In this document: one piece after another, positions 17,181 to 26,216 of the stretch
Numbering within the stretch: the stretch's first letter is position 1
Layout: every line of letters begins with the position of its first letter
Source of the DNA: Frigoriglobus tundricola
GTDB taxonomy: Bacteria; Planctomycetota; Planctomycetia; Gemmatales; Gemmataceae
Direction: 5' to 3'
NCBI RefSeq assembly: GCF_013128195.2
Contig: NZ_CP053452.2
Location: 248,001 to 312,000 of the forward strand
Length of the DNA stretch: 64,000 nucleotides
Notes under the pieces: generated by a model
What the model was told of the DNA's origin: nothing
Seen by the model: the letters and a program-made list of their open reading frames with translations, nothing else
Database searches by the model: none
Translations under genes and position numbers: made by a program

Positions 17181-18182
17181 ATGAACGCTCCCAACCCGGA
17201 CACGCTCAAGCTCGCGAAGGACTTCAGCCGCCCCGTCATCACGTTTGCGATCGCCCGCGCCGACGGGTCCGAAACCGCGTACCTCGGCTGCTCCGACTTC
17301 AAGGTGTACGCGGCCGACTTCGCCGCCGCCAGGTTTGAACCGAAGGAACTCTACGCCCACGAGAGCTACGTCACCGGCGTGGCGCTCGCGGGCACCACCC
17401 TCGTTTCGGGCGGCTACGACGGCAAGCTCACGTGGTACGACACCGCGGAGAAGAAGGTGATCTGCACGCAGGACGCCCACGCGAAGTGGATTCGCAAGGT
17501 GATCGCGTCCCCGGACGGCACAACCGTCGCCAGTGTCGCGGACGACATGGTGTGCAAGCTGTGGGACGCCAAGACCGGTCAGCTCACTCGCGAATTGAAG
17601 GGGCACAAGGAGAAGACGCCCAACGAGTTCACGTCGATGCTCTACGCGGTCGCGTACTCGGCCGACGGCAAGCTCCTCGCCACCGGCGACAAGGTCGGGC
17701 ACGTCGTCGTGTGGGACGCACAGACCGGCAAGCAACTCGGCACCTGCGAGGCCCCGGTCATGTACACCTGGGACAAGGTCCAGCGGCTCCACTCCATCGG
17801 CGGCGTCCGGTCGCTCGCGTTCTCCCCGGACGGAAAGTCGCTCGCCGCCGGCGGCATGGGCAAGGTCGGGAACATCGACCACCTGGAGGGCAAGGCCCGT
17901 GTCGAAGTGTTCGACTGGAAGACCGGCAAGCAAACGGCCGAGTTCCCCGGCGACAAATTCTCGGGGCTGGTGAACCGGCTGGCGTGGGCGCCGGACGGCT
18001 CCTGGCTGGTCGGCGCCGGCGGCGCCGGTGAGGGCTTCCTCTGCTTCTTCGACGCGGCCAACAAGAAGACGCTGCGCCAGGAGAAGGTGGCGATGCACGT
18101 TCACGACTTCGCCATCACCGCCGCGGCCGATCAGATCACCTGCGTCGGCCACAACCGGATCACGGTCCACCGCCTGGGCTGA
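17181..18182 (+). CDS. WD40 repeat protein
   Basis: The 333-residue product consists of WD40-like beta-propeller blades (for example LVSGGYDGKLTWYDTAEKK, VASVADDMVCKLWDAKTGQ, LLATGDKVGHVVVWDAQTGK and LAFSPDGKSLAAGG). It has no signal peptide, unlike the second WD40 protein in the window. It follows the DUF1501 gene by 93 nt, a common neighbourhood for DUF1549/DUF1501 pairs. The gap carries an AACACTAAACTCAAAACACG repeat and no clear ribosome-binding site. Propellers serve as binding scaffolds; the partner is unknown. The gene is convergent with the REC/HATPase gene. Confidence 0.85.
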   Translation: MNAPNPDTLKLAKDFSRPVITFAIARADGSETAYLGCSDFKVYAADFAAARFEPKELYAHESYVTGVALAGTTLVSGGYDGKLTWYDTAEKKVICTQDAHAKWIRKVIASPDGTTVASVADDMVCKLWDAKTGQLTRELKGHKEKTPNEFTSMLYAVAYSADGKLLATGDKVGHVVVWDAQTGKQLGTCEAPVMYTWDKVQRLHSIGGVRSLAFSPDGKSLAAGGMGKVGNIDHLEGKARVEVFDWKTGKQTAEFPGDKFSGLVNRLAWAPDGSWLVGAGGAGEGFLCFFDAANKKTLRQEKVAMHVHDFAITAAADQITCVGHNRITVHRLG

Positions 18183-18217
18183 ACCCAAGCGTCTTTATTC
18201 GTAAAGACGGTCGAAGA

Positions 18218-18310
18218 AGTCTCAAGTCATAAAGTCGAAAGTCGCAAAGTCGAAGGCCTTAACTATGGTGGTCTTCGACTTTACGACTTTCGACTTTGTG
18301 ACTCGAGACT
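18218..18310. repeat. Inverted repeat, AAAGTCGAAAGTCG family, between convergent genes
   Basis: Arms of 38 nt (18218-18255 and 18273-18310) are near-perfect complements built from GTCGAAAGTCGCAAAGTCG units, with a 17-nt loop. The right arm overlaps the TAG stop of the REC/HATPase gene. It could act as a two-way terminator between the WD40 and regulator genes. A relative is at 35298-35396. Confidence 0.78.
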
Positions 18311-19307
18311 AATCCGCAGAGCGGAGCTTCACCAGTGTCACCCGGTTGCCGGTGGCGTTGTACCGGACTTCGTCCATGAACGACCGCATGAGCAGGAGCC
18401 CGCGGCCGCTGGGGATTTCCAGGTTCTCGAAGTCGGTCGGGTCCGGCAGGGCCGCCACGTCGAACCCCGCCCCCCCATCGGTGATGACGAACGTCGCCCG
18501 CTGGTGGGTGACGCGTGACAGCACCTGGACCCGGCGGCCCGAGTACGGCTCCTGGCTCCGCCGCTCGCGGACGAGCGCGTGGAACGGGCCGTCGCCGTTC
18601 TCCTTGAGCTTGGAACTGACTTCCAGGTTGCCGTGGTAGATGGCGTTTAGCAGCGCCTCTTCCAGCGCGATGCCGACGCGGGTGACGCTGTGGCGGTTGC
18701 ACACGCCCACGGCCAGTAGGTCCTCGCGAATGTGGGCGACGAGCGGACCGACCAGGCGCGGGTCGTTGTCCAGCACGTACCGACCGGACCGGCCGGTGAT
18801 CCCGCTCATCAGCCGCATCCGGTCGGACTCGGCCCGGGCGTTGGTCAGCACGCGCTCCAGGATCGGCCCCAGCTCGGTCACCATCGACCGCTTCGGCACG
18901 TAGTCGGCGGCCCCCGCCTTCAGCGCGGCGACGGCCGTGTGTTCGCTCCCCATGCCGGTCATCAGGACCACGGGCACGGTCGGGAACCGGTCGCGGATCT
19001 GCTCGACGAGGGCCAGCCCGTCCATCCGCGGCATGTACACGTCGGTCAGCACCAGGCTCGGCGGCGCCGCCTCGATCAGGTTCAGCGCGGCGAGGCCGTC
19101 GTTCGCGTGGACCACGTGCCACGCGCCCGCGGCCTCGAGCAGGCTGTGAACGATCCGCCGTTGAACGGACGAATCGTCCACCAACAGGACGGTCGGCGCG
19201 TCCGCCGGCACGCCCCGCAACGGCGCCGGGCTCCGGGCCGGCGCCGGGGGCATCGAAAGGACCAGCCCCGGTTGCGTGTCCGAGGCGACGCCGGGATGGG
19301 TGGCCAT
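18309..19307 (-). CDS. Response regulator receiver fused to RsbW-like ATPase domain
   Basis: The 332-residue product has an N-terminal Pro/Ala-rich tail, then a REC domain at about 38-155. The REC domain has acidic pair VLLVDDSS, phospho-acceptor D in LVLTDVYMPRMDG, and the Lys of YVPKR. The C-terminal part (about 185-330) is a GHKL ATPase of the anti-sigma type: ALEEALLNAIYHGNLE (N box), ITDGGAGFDVAAL (G1) and PSGRGLLLMRSFMDEV (G2). This layout fits phosphorylation-controlled regulation of a sigma factor or anti-sigma antagonist. No sensor kinase or sigma gene is adjacent, so its partners are unknown. Confidence 0.88.
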   Translation of the reverse strand: MATHPGVASDTQPGLVLSMPPAPARSPAPLRGVPADAPTVLLVDDSSVQRRIVHSLLEAAGAWHVVHANDGLAALNLIEAAPPSLVLTDVYMPRMDGLALVEQIRDRFPTVPVVLMTGMGSEHTAVAALKAGAADYVPKRSMVTELGPILERVLTNARAESDRMRLMSGITGRSGRYVLDNDPRLVGPLVAHIREDLLAVGVCNRHSVTRVGIALEEALLNAIYHGNLEVSSKLKENGDGPFHALVRERRSQEPYSGRRVQVLSRVTHQRATFVITDGGAGFDVAALPDPTDFENLEIPSGRGLLLMRSFMDEVRYNATGNRVTLVKLRSAD

Positions 19308-19488
19308 GAGCAGTGTTTGACTGTGAGGAATGGGGCGCCGGCAGCAGCGGGGGTTGTTGCCCCGATCCTAGAACGGCCGACAGCCCGGTGAACCAATGGC
19401 GACAAGCAGTGAAGAGAATTATTGAGGGCCGGCCAAACGAATTCGCACGCCGAACGACTTGTTTGGGCCGGCGCGAACGGCCTTCCGA

Positions 19489-20688
19489 TCACACCTTTAC
19501 GAACATCCTCCGACGGTACATCCACCACAGAACGAGCCAGTATACCGCCAGCAGCGTGAACCCGGTCGCCAGGGGTTTGTATGCCCCGGCGCGATCGAAC
19601 AGGTCCGGCCCAAAGTGGGTTCGGATCGAGCCGAGGATGAAGTCATCGAGGAGGTGGACACCGACGTACGCGGCGATGGAGTTCGCCCCGATCACGACGA
19701 GCGGGTACGCCCACGCGCCGTTCAGCCCCGTATCGAGCAGCGCCGCGAAGCCGGCGAGGAACAAGAAGCACCACCCGCCGCTGAACAGCACCCACGCCGG
19801 CGTCCAGATGCGTTTCACGCTCGGGCACACCCCGGTCGCGTCGAGTGCCCACCCGGACGCCAGCAGCACGAACCCGACCGCAACAAAAAGCGACACTTTC
19901 GCCCACGGCCGGCGGTCCGATCGGAGCCACCCGCCGGCGATCAGGCCGAGAACCATCGTCGCCAGTGTGGGAACGAAACTGAGAGTCGCGTACCCGCCGC
20001 TCTCGTGCGTGAACGGCGTGTCGCGCGGGAACTGGTTGCGGAACCACACGTCGAACGCCCACGCCGCGTTCGTGTTCTTGTCCCAGTGGGCCGCGAACCC
20101 GGTCGGGCGCGCCTCGACCGGGAGCCCACTGACGGCCTTGTAGTCGAAATCCGGCGCCGGCAGCGGGTACAGCGCGAACGCGGCCCAGTACCCGACGAGA
20201 ATGGCGCCCACCGCGGCCCATTGCCAGACCGCGCGAACGTGCCCCAGGGCGAACAGGAACACATAGCCGAGCCCGATCTGCGAGAGCGTGTCCGTAAAGA
20301 GCCAGTTCGTCTGCTGTTGGCCGACGGAGCGCAGGAAGATGCCCAGCGCGACGAGGACCACGGCGCGCCAGACCGCGTGCAGCCAACTGACCCACACCGA
20401 CTGCCCGCGGGCGTGGCGCGACGCGAGCGAAAAGGGCAGCGCCACGCCGACGAGGAACGAGAACGACGGCTGAATGAGATCGTGCAGCGAACACCCGCGC
20501 CACGCGACGTGGTCCTGGTGATACGCGAGGAACGCCCAGAACCCGGAGCCGGGGAACGCCTTCTTCATCGCCGCCAGGTGCAGCACTTCGGCCATCATCA
20601 GGAACATGACGAGCCCGCGGTACGCGTCCACCGACGCGACACGAGCCGGCGGAGCGGGCGACGCAGAAGTTGGAGCGAGTGCGGGCAT
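19489..20688 (-). CDS. DUF5009/heparan-alpha-glucosaminide acetyltransferase-like membrane protein
   Basis: From ATG at 20688 the product has 399 residues and about ten membrane segments. The beginning RVASVDAYRGLVMFLMMAEV is the typical first-helix motif of the HGSNAT/NagX-like acyltransferase superfamily (DUF5009). Other features are the loop DLIQPSFSFLVGVALPFSL and the late GANSIAAYVGVHLLDDF. Members are thought to move acyl groups across the membrane onto sugars. An internal extended loop at about 165-220 lies outside the membrane. The open frame continues upstream to 20826, but the chosen ATG follows a GGTGG site and starts the homologous part. Confidence 0.82.
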   Translation of the reverse strand: MPALAPTSASPAPPARVASVDAYRGLVMFLMMAEVLHLAAMKKAFPGSGFWAFLAYHQDHVAWRGCSLHDLIQPSFSFLVGVALPFSLASRHARGQSVWVSWLHAVWRAVVLVALGIFLRSVGQQQTNWLFTDTLSQIGLGYVFLFALGHVRAVWQWAAVGAILVGYWAAFALYPLPAPDFDYKAVSGLPVEARPTGFAAHWDKNTNAAWAFDVWFRNQFPRDTPFTHESGGYATLSFVPTLATMVLGLIAGGWLRSDRRPWAKVSLFVAVGFVLLASGWALDATGVCPSVKRIWTPAWVLFSGGWCFLFLAGFAALLDTGLNGAWAYPLVVIGANSIAAYVGVHLLDDFILGSIRTHFGPDLFDRAGAYKPLATGFTLLAVYWLVLWWMYRRRMFVKV

Positions 20689-20897
20689 GGAACCACCAAG
20701 GTGAGGACGTTGGCCCGAAAAAAGGAGGCCCACCCTGGCGGGGCGGGCTCTGCTCGGGTGGCCGACCGTCTCCGACAGTCGGTGGTCGCGCCCCAGATGC
20801 CGCCATCCGGTTCTCGACGACGCCACCCCATCCCATCGCCGTCGCTGTCAGCGACCCACCCGAGTGCCCGGCCACTCGGCTCGCGTCACCGGCCCGG

Positions 20898-22757
20898 TCA
20901 GTCCACCTTCTTCATACCGGCGGCCAACACCGTGGAGAGCCGCCACTTCCGAATCGATCGATCCCAGCTCGCGGAGAACACGAACCGCCCGTCCGGCGCG
21001 AAGCACGCACCTTGCACGCCGTCGGTGTGCCCCTCGAACTTCTTCAGCTCCTTCCCGGAGCGAACGTCCCAGACGCACACCGTCTTGTCCGAACTCGCGG
21101 AGAGGAGCGACTTGCCATCGGGACTGAGGGCGAGTTGGTACACGTAATCGGAATGGCCCTTGAAGCGCCGGATCTCCTTCCCGGTGGCGATGTCCCAGAC
21201 GTGGATGTCCTTGTCGCGGCCGCCCGAAATGGCCGTCTTACCGTCGGCGGTCGTCACGATCGTGGGCACCCGCGCGCCCTCGTGTTTGTCGTACGTACTC
21301 ACCACGTCGCCGCTCTTCGCTTCGTACACGGTGACGCCCCCCGCGTCGTTGCCGGCCAGCACGTACTTTCCGTCCAGCGTTACGGCCACGCTCTCGACCG
21401 CGTCCTTACCGGACCCGTACCGTTTGAGTTCCGTTCCGGTTGCCAGATCCCACGCCCGGCACGTTTTGTCGCCGGCACCGGAGATGAGCGTTCTCCCGTC
21501 GGCCGTGAGCGCGAGTCCGCGGACCGCAACGGTGTGCCCCTCGATGACTTTCAGCTCCTTTTGCGCCTTGAGGTCCCACACGCGAATGGTGTTGTCGCCT
21601 CCGGCGGTCACGGCCCGAGCACCGTCCCGCGTGAGAACCAGGCTCCCGACCCAGTCGGTGTGCCCGTCGAGGACCTTTCGGAGCTTGCCGGTGCCGCCGT
21701 CCCAGAGACGAACCGTCTTGTCGTTGCTGACGGACACGAGCGTCTTGCCGTCCGGGGTGACGGCCACGGCGGCGACCGCGCCGGTGTGGCCCTCGAGTGT
21801 CTGGTCGAAGAGTTCGGGGTACGTCTCCTGAATCTCTTTGATCCGTTCCGCGGGCTTCAGGTCTTCGTCCCCCGCGGCGACCGCCAGTGCGGCCGAGTAC
21901 CACTCCCACGCCCGGTCGATCAGCACCCGGTGTTCGGCCCCTCTGTAGTCCTTGGCCAACTTGAACCACGCGTCGGCGGCGGCGGTTCGCTCCTTCGCCG
22001 TCTTCGGCTCCGCGGCGTCCTTGACCGCTGCCGCCGCCAACAGCACGTTCGTCCCCCGCGCGAGGTACTTCACCCCCACGTCCCAGCGCCCGCGCGTGAG
22101 CGCCCAGTACCGGCCGAGAACCTCATTGGCAAAGGGATCGTCGGGCTTCGTCTTGATGGTGTCCACCGCGGTCTTCAGTGACTCGGCGCGGGCCAGTAAC
22201 TTCTTGGCCTCGGCGTGGCGGGTCGGATCTTCCGGCGGTTCGGACACCTTCACGAGCAACTTGCCCAGTGCGACGGCCCCGGCGTAGTCCTCGCGGTCCA
22301 GGGCATCGGCCGCCGCCTCTGAGGCGAGCGCGATGAGACCGGCCGCGGCGCCGGGGGGCAGGCCGGCGGCGCCGAGCAACTTGAGCGTTTCGCTGGCGAG
22401 TTCGGGCGGCGCGCCCTTGAACCGGGAGGTGAGCGCCACGAGCGCGTCCAGGGCGAGCCGCGAGTCACCGCCGGTGGCCGCCAGGCGCCGGGCCTCGTCG
22501 TAGAACGCGTACTGGAGCACGGCCGTCTTCCGCTTCGGCGCGCCGTCGAACAATTTGCGGGCCAGTACCACCTTGGCCTTGGCGTCGATCTCGGCGGCCT
22601 GGTAATCCGTTTCGTACACGTCCCTCAGGACACCCACCGCCTCCTTGAGTTCCTTGGGCGTCGGCGCGTCGGGCTCTTGAGATTCGACCGACCCGACGAC
22701 CACGAGGGCCAGGGCCGCCACCGCGGCCAATCGAACCCGGAGCACCGAACCGGTCAT
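20898..22757 (-). CDS. Secreted protein with C-terminal seven-blade WD40 propeller
   Basis: From ATG at 22757 the product has 619 residues. A signal peptide (VRLAAVAALALVVVGSVES) is followed by an alpha-helical, TPR-like N-terminal half of about 300 residues. The C-terminal half has seven WD40 blades, from LEGHTGAVAAVAVTPDGKTL to FEGHTDGVQGACFAPDGRF, a complete propeller. The N-terminal helices (DEARRLAATGGDSRLALDAL) recur in planctomycete secreted propeller proteins. A scaffold role is likely, but the ligand is unknown. It is divergent from pdxA, with about 140 nt between the starts for both promoters. Confidence 0.85.
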   Translation of the reverse strand: MTGSVLRVRLAAVAALALVVVGSVESQEPDAPTPKELKEAVGVLRDVYETDYQAAEIDAKAKVVLARKLFDGAPKRKTAVLQYAFYDEARRLAATGGDSRLALDALVALTSRFKGAPPELASETLKLLGAAGLPPGAAAGLIALASEAAADALDREDYAGAVALGKLLVKVSEPPEDPTRHAEAKKLLARAESLKTAVDTIKTKPDDPFANEVLGRYWALTRGRWDVGVKYLARGTNVLLAAAAVKDAAEPKTAKERTAAADAWFKLAKDYRGAEHRVLIDRAWEWYSAALAVAAGDEDLKPAERIKEIQETYPELFDQTLEGHTGAVAAVAVTPDGKTLVSVSNDKTVRLWDGGTGKLRKVLDGHTDWVGSLVLTRDGARAVTAGGDNTIRVWDLKAQKELKVIEGHTVAVRGLALTADGRTLISGAGDKTCRAWDLATGTELKRYGSGKDAVESVAVTLDGKYVLAGNDAGGVTVYEAKSGDVVSTYDKHEGARVPTIVTTADGKTAISGGRDKDIHVWDIATGKEIRRFKGHSDYVYQLALSPDGKSLLSASSDKTVCVWDVRSGKELKKFEGHTDGVQGACFAPDGRFVFSASWDRSIRKWRLSTVLAAGMKKVD

Positions 22758-22897
22758 GAGAGGTTCCCCCAGCGCGCGAGCCGGGCGTCTACAATACGCT
22801 CGCGGTGTCCGCATTCTAACGATCGCGGGTGTATCCGCAAGCGACCGATCCTCCGACCCGCCTTCTGGGACAGGTACGGGGGGACTTTGGGATTCTT

Positions 22898-23908
22898 ATG
22901 TACGCGCTCCCTCGGGTGGCGATTACGATGGGCGATCCGGCCGGCGTCGGCCCGGAATTGTGTCTGCGCCTGCTCCGCGACGAGCGCGTTCTGAACCTGT
23001 GCCACCCGATCGTGTTCGGTGACGCCGGCGTGTTGAACCGGGTCGCCCGACAGCTCGACTGGCCCGCACCGGGGCGCGTCATCGACCGGACGGACTGGGC
23101 GCGTGCGGGTGCTGTGATTGACGGCCCATGCGTCCTCGACCTGAAAGCACTCGATGCGCGTGCCGTCGAACCGGGGCGGGTGTCTGCCATCTGCGGAAGA
23201 GCGGCGTACGACTTCGTGACTCTGGCCATTGATGAAGCGCTCGCGGGCCGCGTGGACGCCATCGCCACCGCCCCGCTCCACAAAGAAGCGCTCCACGCGG
23301 CCGGCGTCCCCTTCCCCGGCCACACCGAGATTCTCAGTAGCCGCACCGGCGCGGACCGCTCGTGCATGATGCTCACGGCGGACGCGATCACGTGCAGCCT
23401 CGTCACCGTTCACGTCGGGTACGGGGCGGTGCCGGCACTCCTCACCGAAAAGAGCGTGCGTGACACCATCGACCTGACGGCCGAAGCGCTGCGCCGCATC
23501 CGCGGCCGCGCGCCGCGGCTGATCGTGTGCGGTCTGAACCCGCACGCGGGCGAACACGGGCTGTTCGGCGAGGGCGAAGAGGAACGCATCATCGCCCCGG
23601 CGATCGAATCCGCCCGGGCGGCCGGCACCGACGTGCGTGGACCGCTCCCGCCGGACACGGCGTTCCTACCCAAGTACCGCGCCGCGTGCGACGCGTACGT
23701 GTGCATGTACCACGACCAGGGACTGATCCCGCTGAAGGCGCTGGCCTTCGAAGAGGCCGTGAACGTGACCCTCGGGCTCCCGATCGTCCGCACCAGTGTC
23801 GATCACGGCACCGCGTTCGACATCGCGTGGCAGGGGGTCGCCGACGTCTCCAGTTTCGTTCAGGCCGTGAAACTCGCCGTGAAATTGTGCCGCCCCGGAA
23901 TTGGATAG
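22898..23908 (+). CDS. pdxA: 4-hydroxythreonine-4-phosphate dehydrogenase
   Basis: The 336-residue product begins MYALPRVAITMGDPAGVGPEL, the signature start of PdxA. Other hallmarks are TAPLHKEAL, the metal-binding H in FPGHTEILS, HVGYGAVP, CGLNPHAGEHGLFG and CMYHDQGLIPLK, all intact. The enzyme oxidises 4-phosphohydroxy-L-threonine in the DXP-dependent pyridoxal phosphate pathway (cytosol, divalent metal). I chose ATG at 22898 rather than 22829 because family members start at this point. No other pdx gene lies in the window. Confidence 0.95.
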   Translation: MYALPRVAITMGDPAGVGPELCLRLLRDERVLNLCHPIVFGDAGVLNRVARQLDWPAPGRVIDRTDWARAGAVIDGPCVLDLKALDARAVEPGRVSAICGRAAYDFVTLAIDEALAGRVDAIATAPLHKEALHAAGVPFPGHTEILSSRTGADRSCMMLTADAITCSLVTVHVGYGAVPALLTEKSVRDTIDLTAEALRRIRGRAPRLIVCGLNPHAGEHGLFGEGEEERIIAPAIESARAAGTDVRGPLPPDTAFLPKYRAACDAYVCMYHDQGLIPLKALAFEEAVNVTLGLPIVRTSVDHGTAFDIAWQGVADVSSFVQAVKLAVKLCRPGIG

Positions 23909-23986
23909 GGAGCGTCATGAATTCCAACTGGAGCCGGCCCCTGTGTGGCCGGTGCGACACGCGAAGTTGGTCCGCTCCCGCTGCGC

Positions 23987-24913
23987 TCAAAGTGCCGAGA
24001 TGTGAAGCATGGCGCGCGTTTCTCGGAGCGCCTTGATGACCGCGCCCGAAACCGCCGCCGGGAACCGATCGATCACATCGGGCGGCAGCCTCTTCTTCAA
24101 GATCTTATAAGCGGGACAGGCCTCGAGTTTGAACCCGGCCAGTTTCCTTTCCCTCTGCACGTGATTGGCCAGCGCGTCGGCAAGGTTGACGAGCGCGACC
24201 AGATCGCGGTGGTGCTCCTCGGCGCGGGGGAAATGGTGGTTGAGGATCGTTGCGGCCACGGAATCGGGCAGGCCGTTGGCTTGTGCAAAGCGGTAACCGA
24301 CCTCACAGTGATCGATGTTCAGAACCTCGCGCTCCTGGGACAGCACGGTAGCGTCCTCGCGGAACGACATCGGGTCGGCGCGAAAAAACGCCTCCGGTAC
24401 ACGGACGCAAATAATGACGCGGCCGATGTCGTGAAGCAGGCCGGCTGTGAACTCCTCTCCCTGATAGCCGAAGTCGCCGAGGATATTGAGGTGCGCGGCC
24501 AGGCTCGCCGTGAAGAGGGCGTGCCGGTGCAGGCTCTCGCACGCCGTCCGGGCTTCCGCGACGCGGTGCCGGAACACGGTCTTGAGGCCCAGGGAAGTAA
24601 TCACGCGGAGGCAGCCCCGTTTCCCAAGTCTTACGGCGGCCTGTCGCACGTCGTCGATCTCGTGCTTGCCTCGATACGCAATCGAGTTTGCCATTTTCAG
24701 GAGCGACACGGCCAGGACGGCGTCGCGCCGCACAAGATCGGACACCTCCGCCAGCGCGGAACTGGGGTCGTGGATGAGTTCGAGCGCGCGAATGGTGGTA
24801 TCGGAAAGGGTCGGGAAGGTTTCGACCTTGCCCAGGTCCTTGAGCAGGTTCGCCGGCTCGATCGGCAGCCGGGGAGGCCCACGAAACAGCGATGTAAAGG
24901 TTTTGAAGAACAT
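23987..24913 (-). CDS. HDOD domain regulator
   Basis: The 308-residue product contains an HDOD domain at about 25-230: FPTLSDTTIRALELI, then DAVLAVSLLKMANSIAY, AAVRLGKRGCLRVITSLGL and GLLHDIGRVII. The last has an HD pair as in true HD phosphohydrolases, although catalytic activity is generally doubtful in HDOD proteins. The family takes part in signalling tied to motility, cyclic nucleotides or stress. It has no receiver or other output domain. It is divergent from the DUF2807 gene across a 423-nt gap. Confidence 0.88.
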   Translation of the reverse strand: MFFKTFTSLFRGPPRLPIEPANLLKDLGKVETFPTLSDTTIRALELIHDPSSALAEVSDLVRRDAVLAVSLLKMANSIAYRGKHEIDDVRQAAVRLGKRGCLRVITSLGLKTVFRHRVAEARTACESLHRHALFTASLAAHLNILGDFGYQGEEFTAGLLHDIGRVIICVRVPEAFFRADPMSFREDATVLSQEREVLNIDHCEVGYRFAQANGLPDSVAATILNHHFPRAEEHHRDLVALVNLADALANHVQRERKLAGFKLEACPAYKILKKRLPPDVIDRFPAAVSGAVIKALRETRAMLHISAL

Positions 24914-25336
24914 TTTTTCGACGCGGAGAGGGAGAAAGAAGCGTGGAGCGGGTCAGTTTTCAATTATGATCGTGCGGACATCTCTTTTTTTGCCCGGGGT
25001 GCCGACTTTGCCCATGTACCAGGGGCGGTGCCCCGGCTGAGAACGCGCAAACGGACGTCGGCCGGACAACCGAGGCCCCGTCCGGGTGACATTCTCAGCC
25101 CAGACAATGCACGGGTTCGATGGGCAAAGCTGATATTCTGCCCAGATCCGACATTTCTCCAAAATCTACTCACCCGGCCTTCGAAATACCAACCGTGGTC
25201 GGACTTCGGCACCTGGCACAATCTCGCGGCCGCTCGCGTGTTCAGGCACCGGAGCTGCGAAAGCGGACGGCTCGCCCCGCGAGCCCCTCTTTCCGTGAGC
25301 CACCCGTCCCTCGTCGTCCGTCTTTGGGGTGTGCCA
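24914..25336. other. Intergenic region between divergent HDOD and DUF2807 genes
   Basis: No gene is seen. The A/T-rich part next to the HDOD start (CATAATTG read on the minus strand at about 24962-24969) could hold a -10 element. A GGGGCGGTGCCCCGG hairpin lies near 25025, and a short inverted pair TTTGCCCAT/ATGGGCAAA spans about 25008-25127. None is strong enough for a firm call. Confidence 0.4.
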
Positions 25337-26074
25337 ATGATTCGTCGCATGATCCGTTTCGGCTTCCTGTCCTCCGCCCTCATCGGCGGCGGGCTGCTCG
25401 CCCTGGCCACCACCGCCCGCGACCCCGTGGACGGGTCCGGGGTTCCGGCCACCGAAGAACGCTTCGTGGGCGACGTCACCGAGGTGACGTTCTCTGGCAT
25501 CGGTGAAATGACCATCGTTCAGGGCGTGGTGCCGTCGCTGAGCGTGACCGCCGACGACAACGTGCTCCCCGCCCTCGAAACGAAGGTGAACGGCCGTAAG
25601 TTGACCGTACAAACGCGCTCGCGCAGCACGATCAGCCCGAAGACGAAAATCACCTATACACTCACGACGCCCCGGCTCGAATCGGTGACCGTTTCGGGCG
25701 CCGGGAACGTGCGGACCGAGAAATTCATCGGCGACGCTCTCACCGTCAAGCTCTCGGGGGCGGGAAACGCGCGCCTCCGGGATGCGAACTTCAAGTCGCT
25801 CAACGTGAACGTGAGCGGGGCCGGCACCGCGTCCGCCAGCGGGTCGGCGGAGAAACTGACCCTCCGCATCTCCGGAGCCGGCGACGTCGAAGCGGCCGCT
25901 CTCAAGACCGGGACCTCCGACGTGCAGATCTCCGGCGCCGGGAACGCGACCGTTTGGGCGACCGAGGCGCTGAAGGCCCGCGTCTCGGGAGCCGGCGGCA
26001 TCAAGTACAAGGGAGCCCCGCAAGTCGAGCAGAAGGTGAGCGGGGCCGGAAGCGTTCGCGCGCTGAACGGGTAA
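25337..26074 (+). CDS. DUF2807 (GIN domain) secreted protein
   Basis: The 245-residue product starts with a signal peptide (IRFGFLSSALIGGGLLALAT). The mature part is a right-handed parallel beta-helix-like DUF2807 domain with the motif SGAGN or SGAG repeated at least seven times (VSGAGNV, LSGAGNA, VSGAGTA, ISGAGDV, ISGAGNA). The family is called putative auto-transporter adhesin head GIN domain. It is periplasmic or surface located. The function is unproven. A strong hairpin lies 49 nt after the stop. Confidence 0.9.
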   Translation: MIRRMIRFGFLSSALIGGGLLALATTARDPVDGSGVPATEERFVGDVTEVTFSGIGEMTIVQGVVPSLSVTADDNVLPALETKVNGRKLTVQTRSRSTISPKTKITYTLTTPRLESVTVSGAGNVRTEKFIGDALTVKLSGAGNARLRDANFKSLNVNVSGAGTASASGSAEKLTLRISGAGDVEAAALKTGTSDVQISGAGNATVWATEALKARVSGAGGIKYKGAPQVEQKVSGAGSVRALNG

Positions 26075-26122
26075 CGCCCCGAACCGCGCCCGCCGCTCGT
26101 TACGAACGTGCGATGATCGACC

Positions 26123-26147
26123 AACGGGGGGCCGAACGCCCCCCGTT
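26123..26147 (+). terminator. GC-rich hairpin after the DUF2807 gene
   Basis: A perfect 9-bp stem AACGGGGGG/CCCCCCGTT has a 7-nt loop and is followed by CGCGTTTCTG, a short, poor T-run. It lies 49 nt after the stop of the DUF2807 gene and before the GTPase gene, fitting a weak intrinsic terminator. Confidence 0.6.
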
Positions 26148-26216
26148 CGCGTTTCTGTAAGATGTTCTCATGGCGCGGGCGCGCCACTCTCCTCACATCG
26201 CGCGGTGGGCCTTCCA

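Noticed and set aside
15807-18188. 793-residue minus-strand open frame
   Set aside because: It runs antisense across the DUF1501 and WD40 genes, both well supported by motifs.
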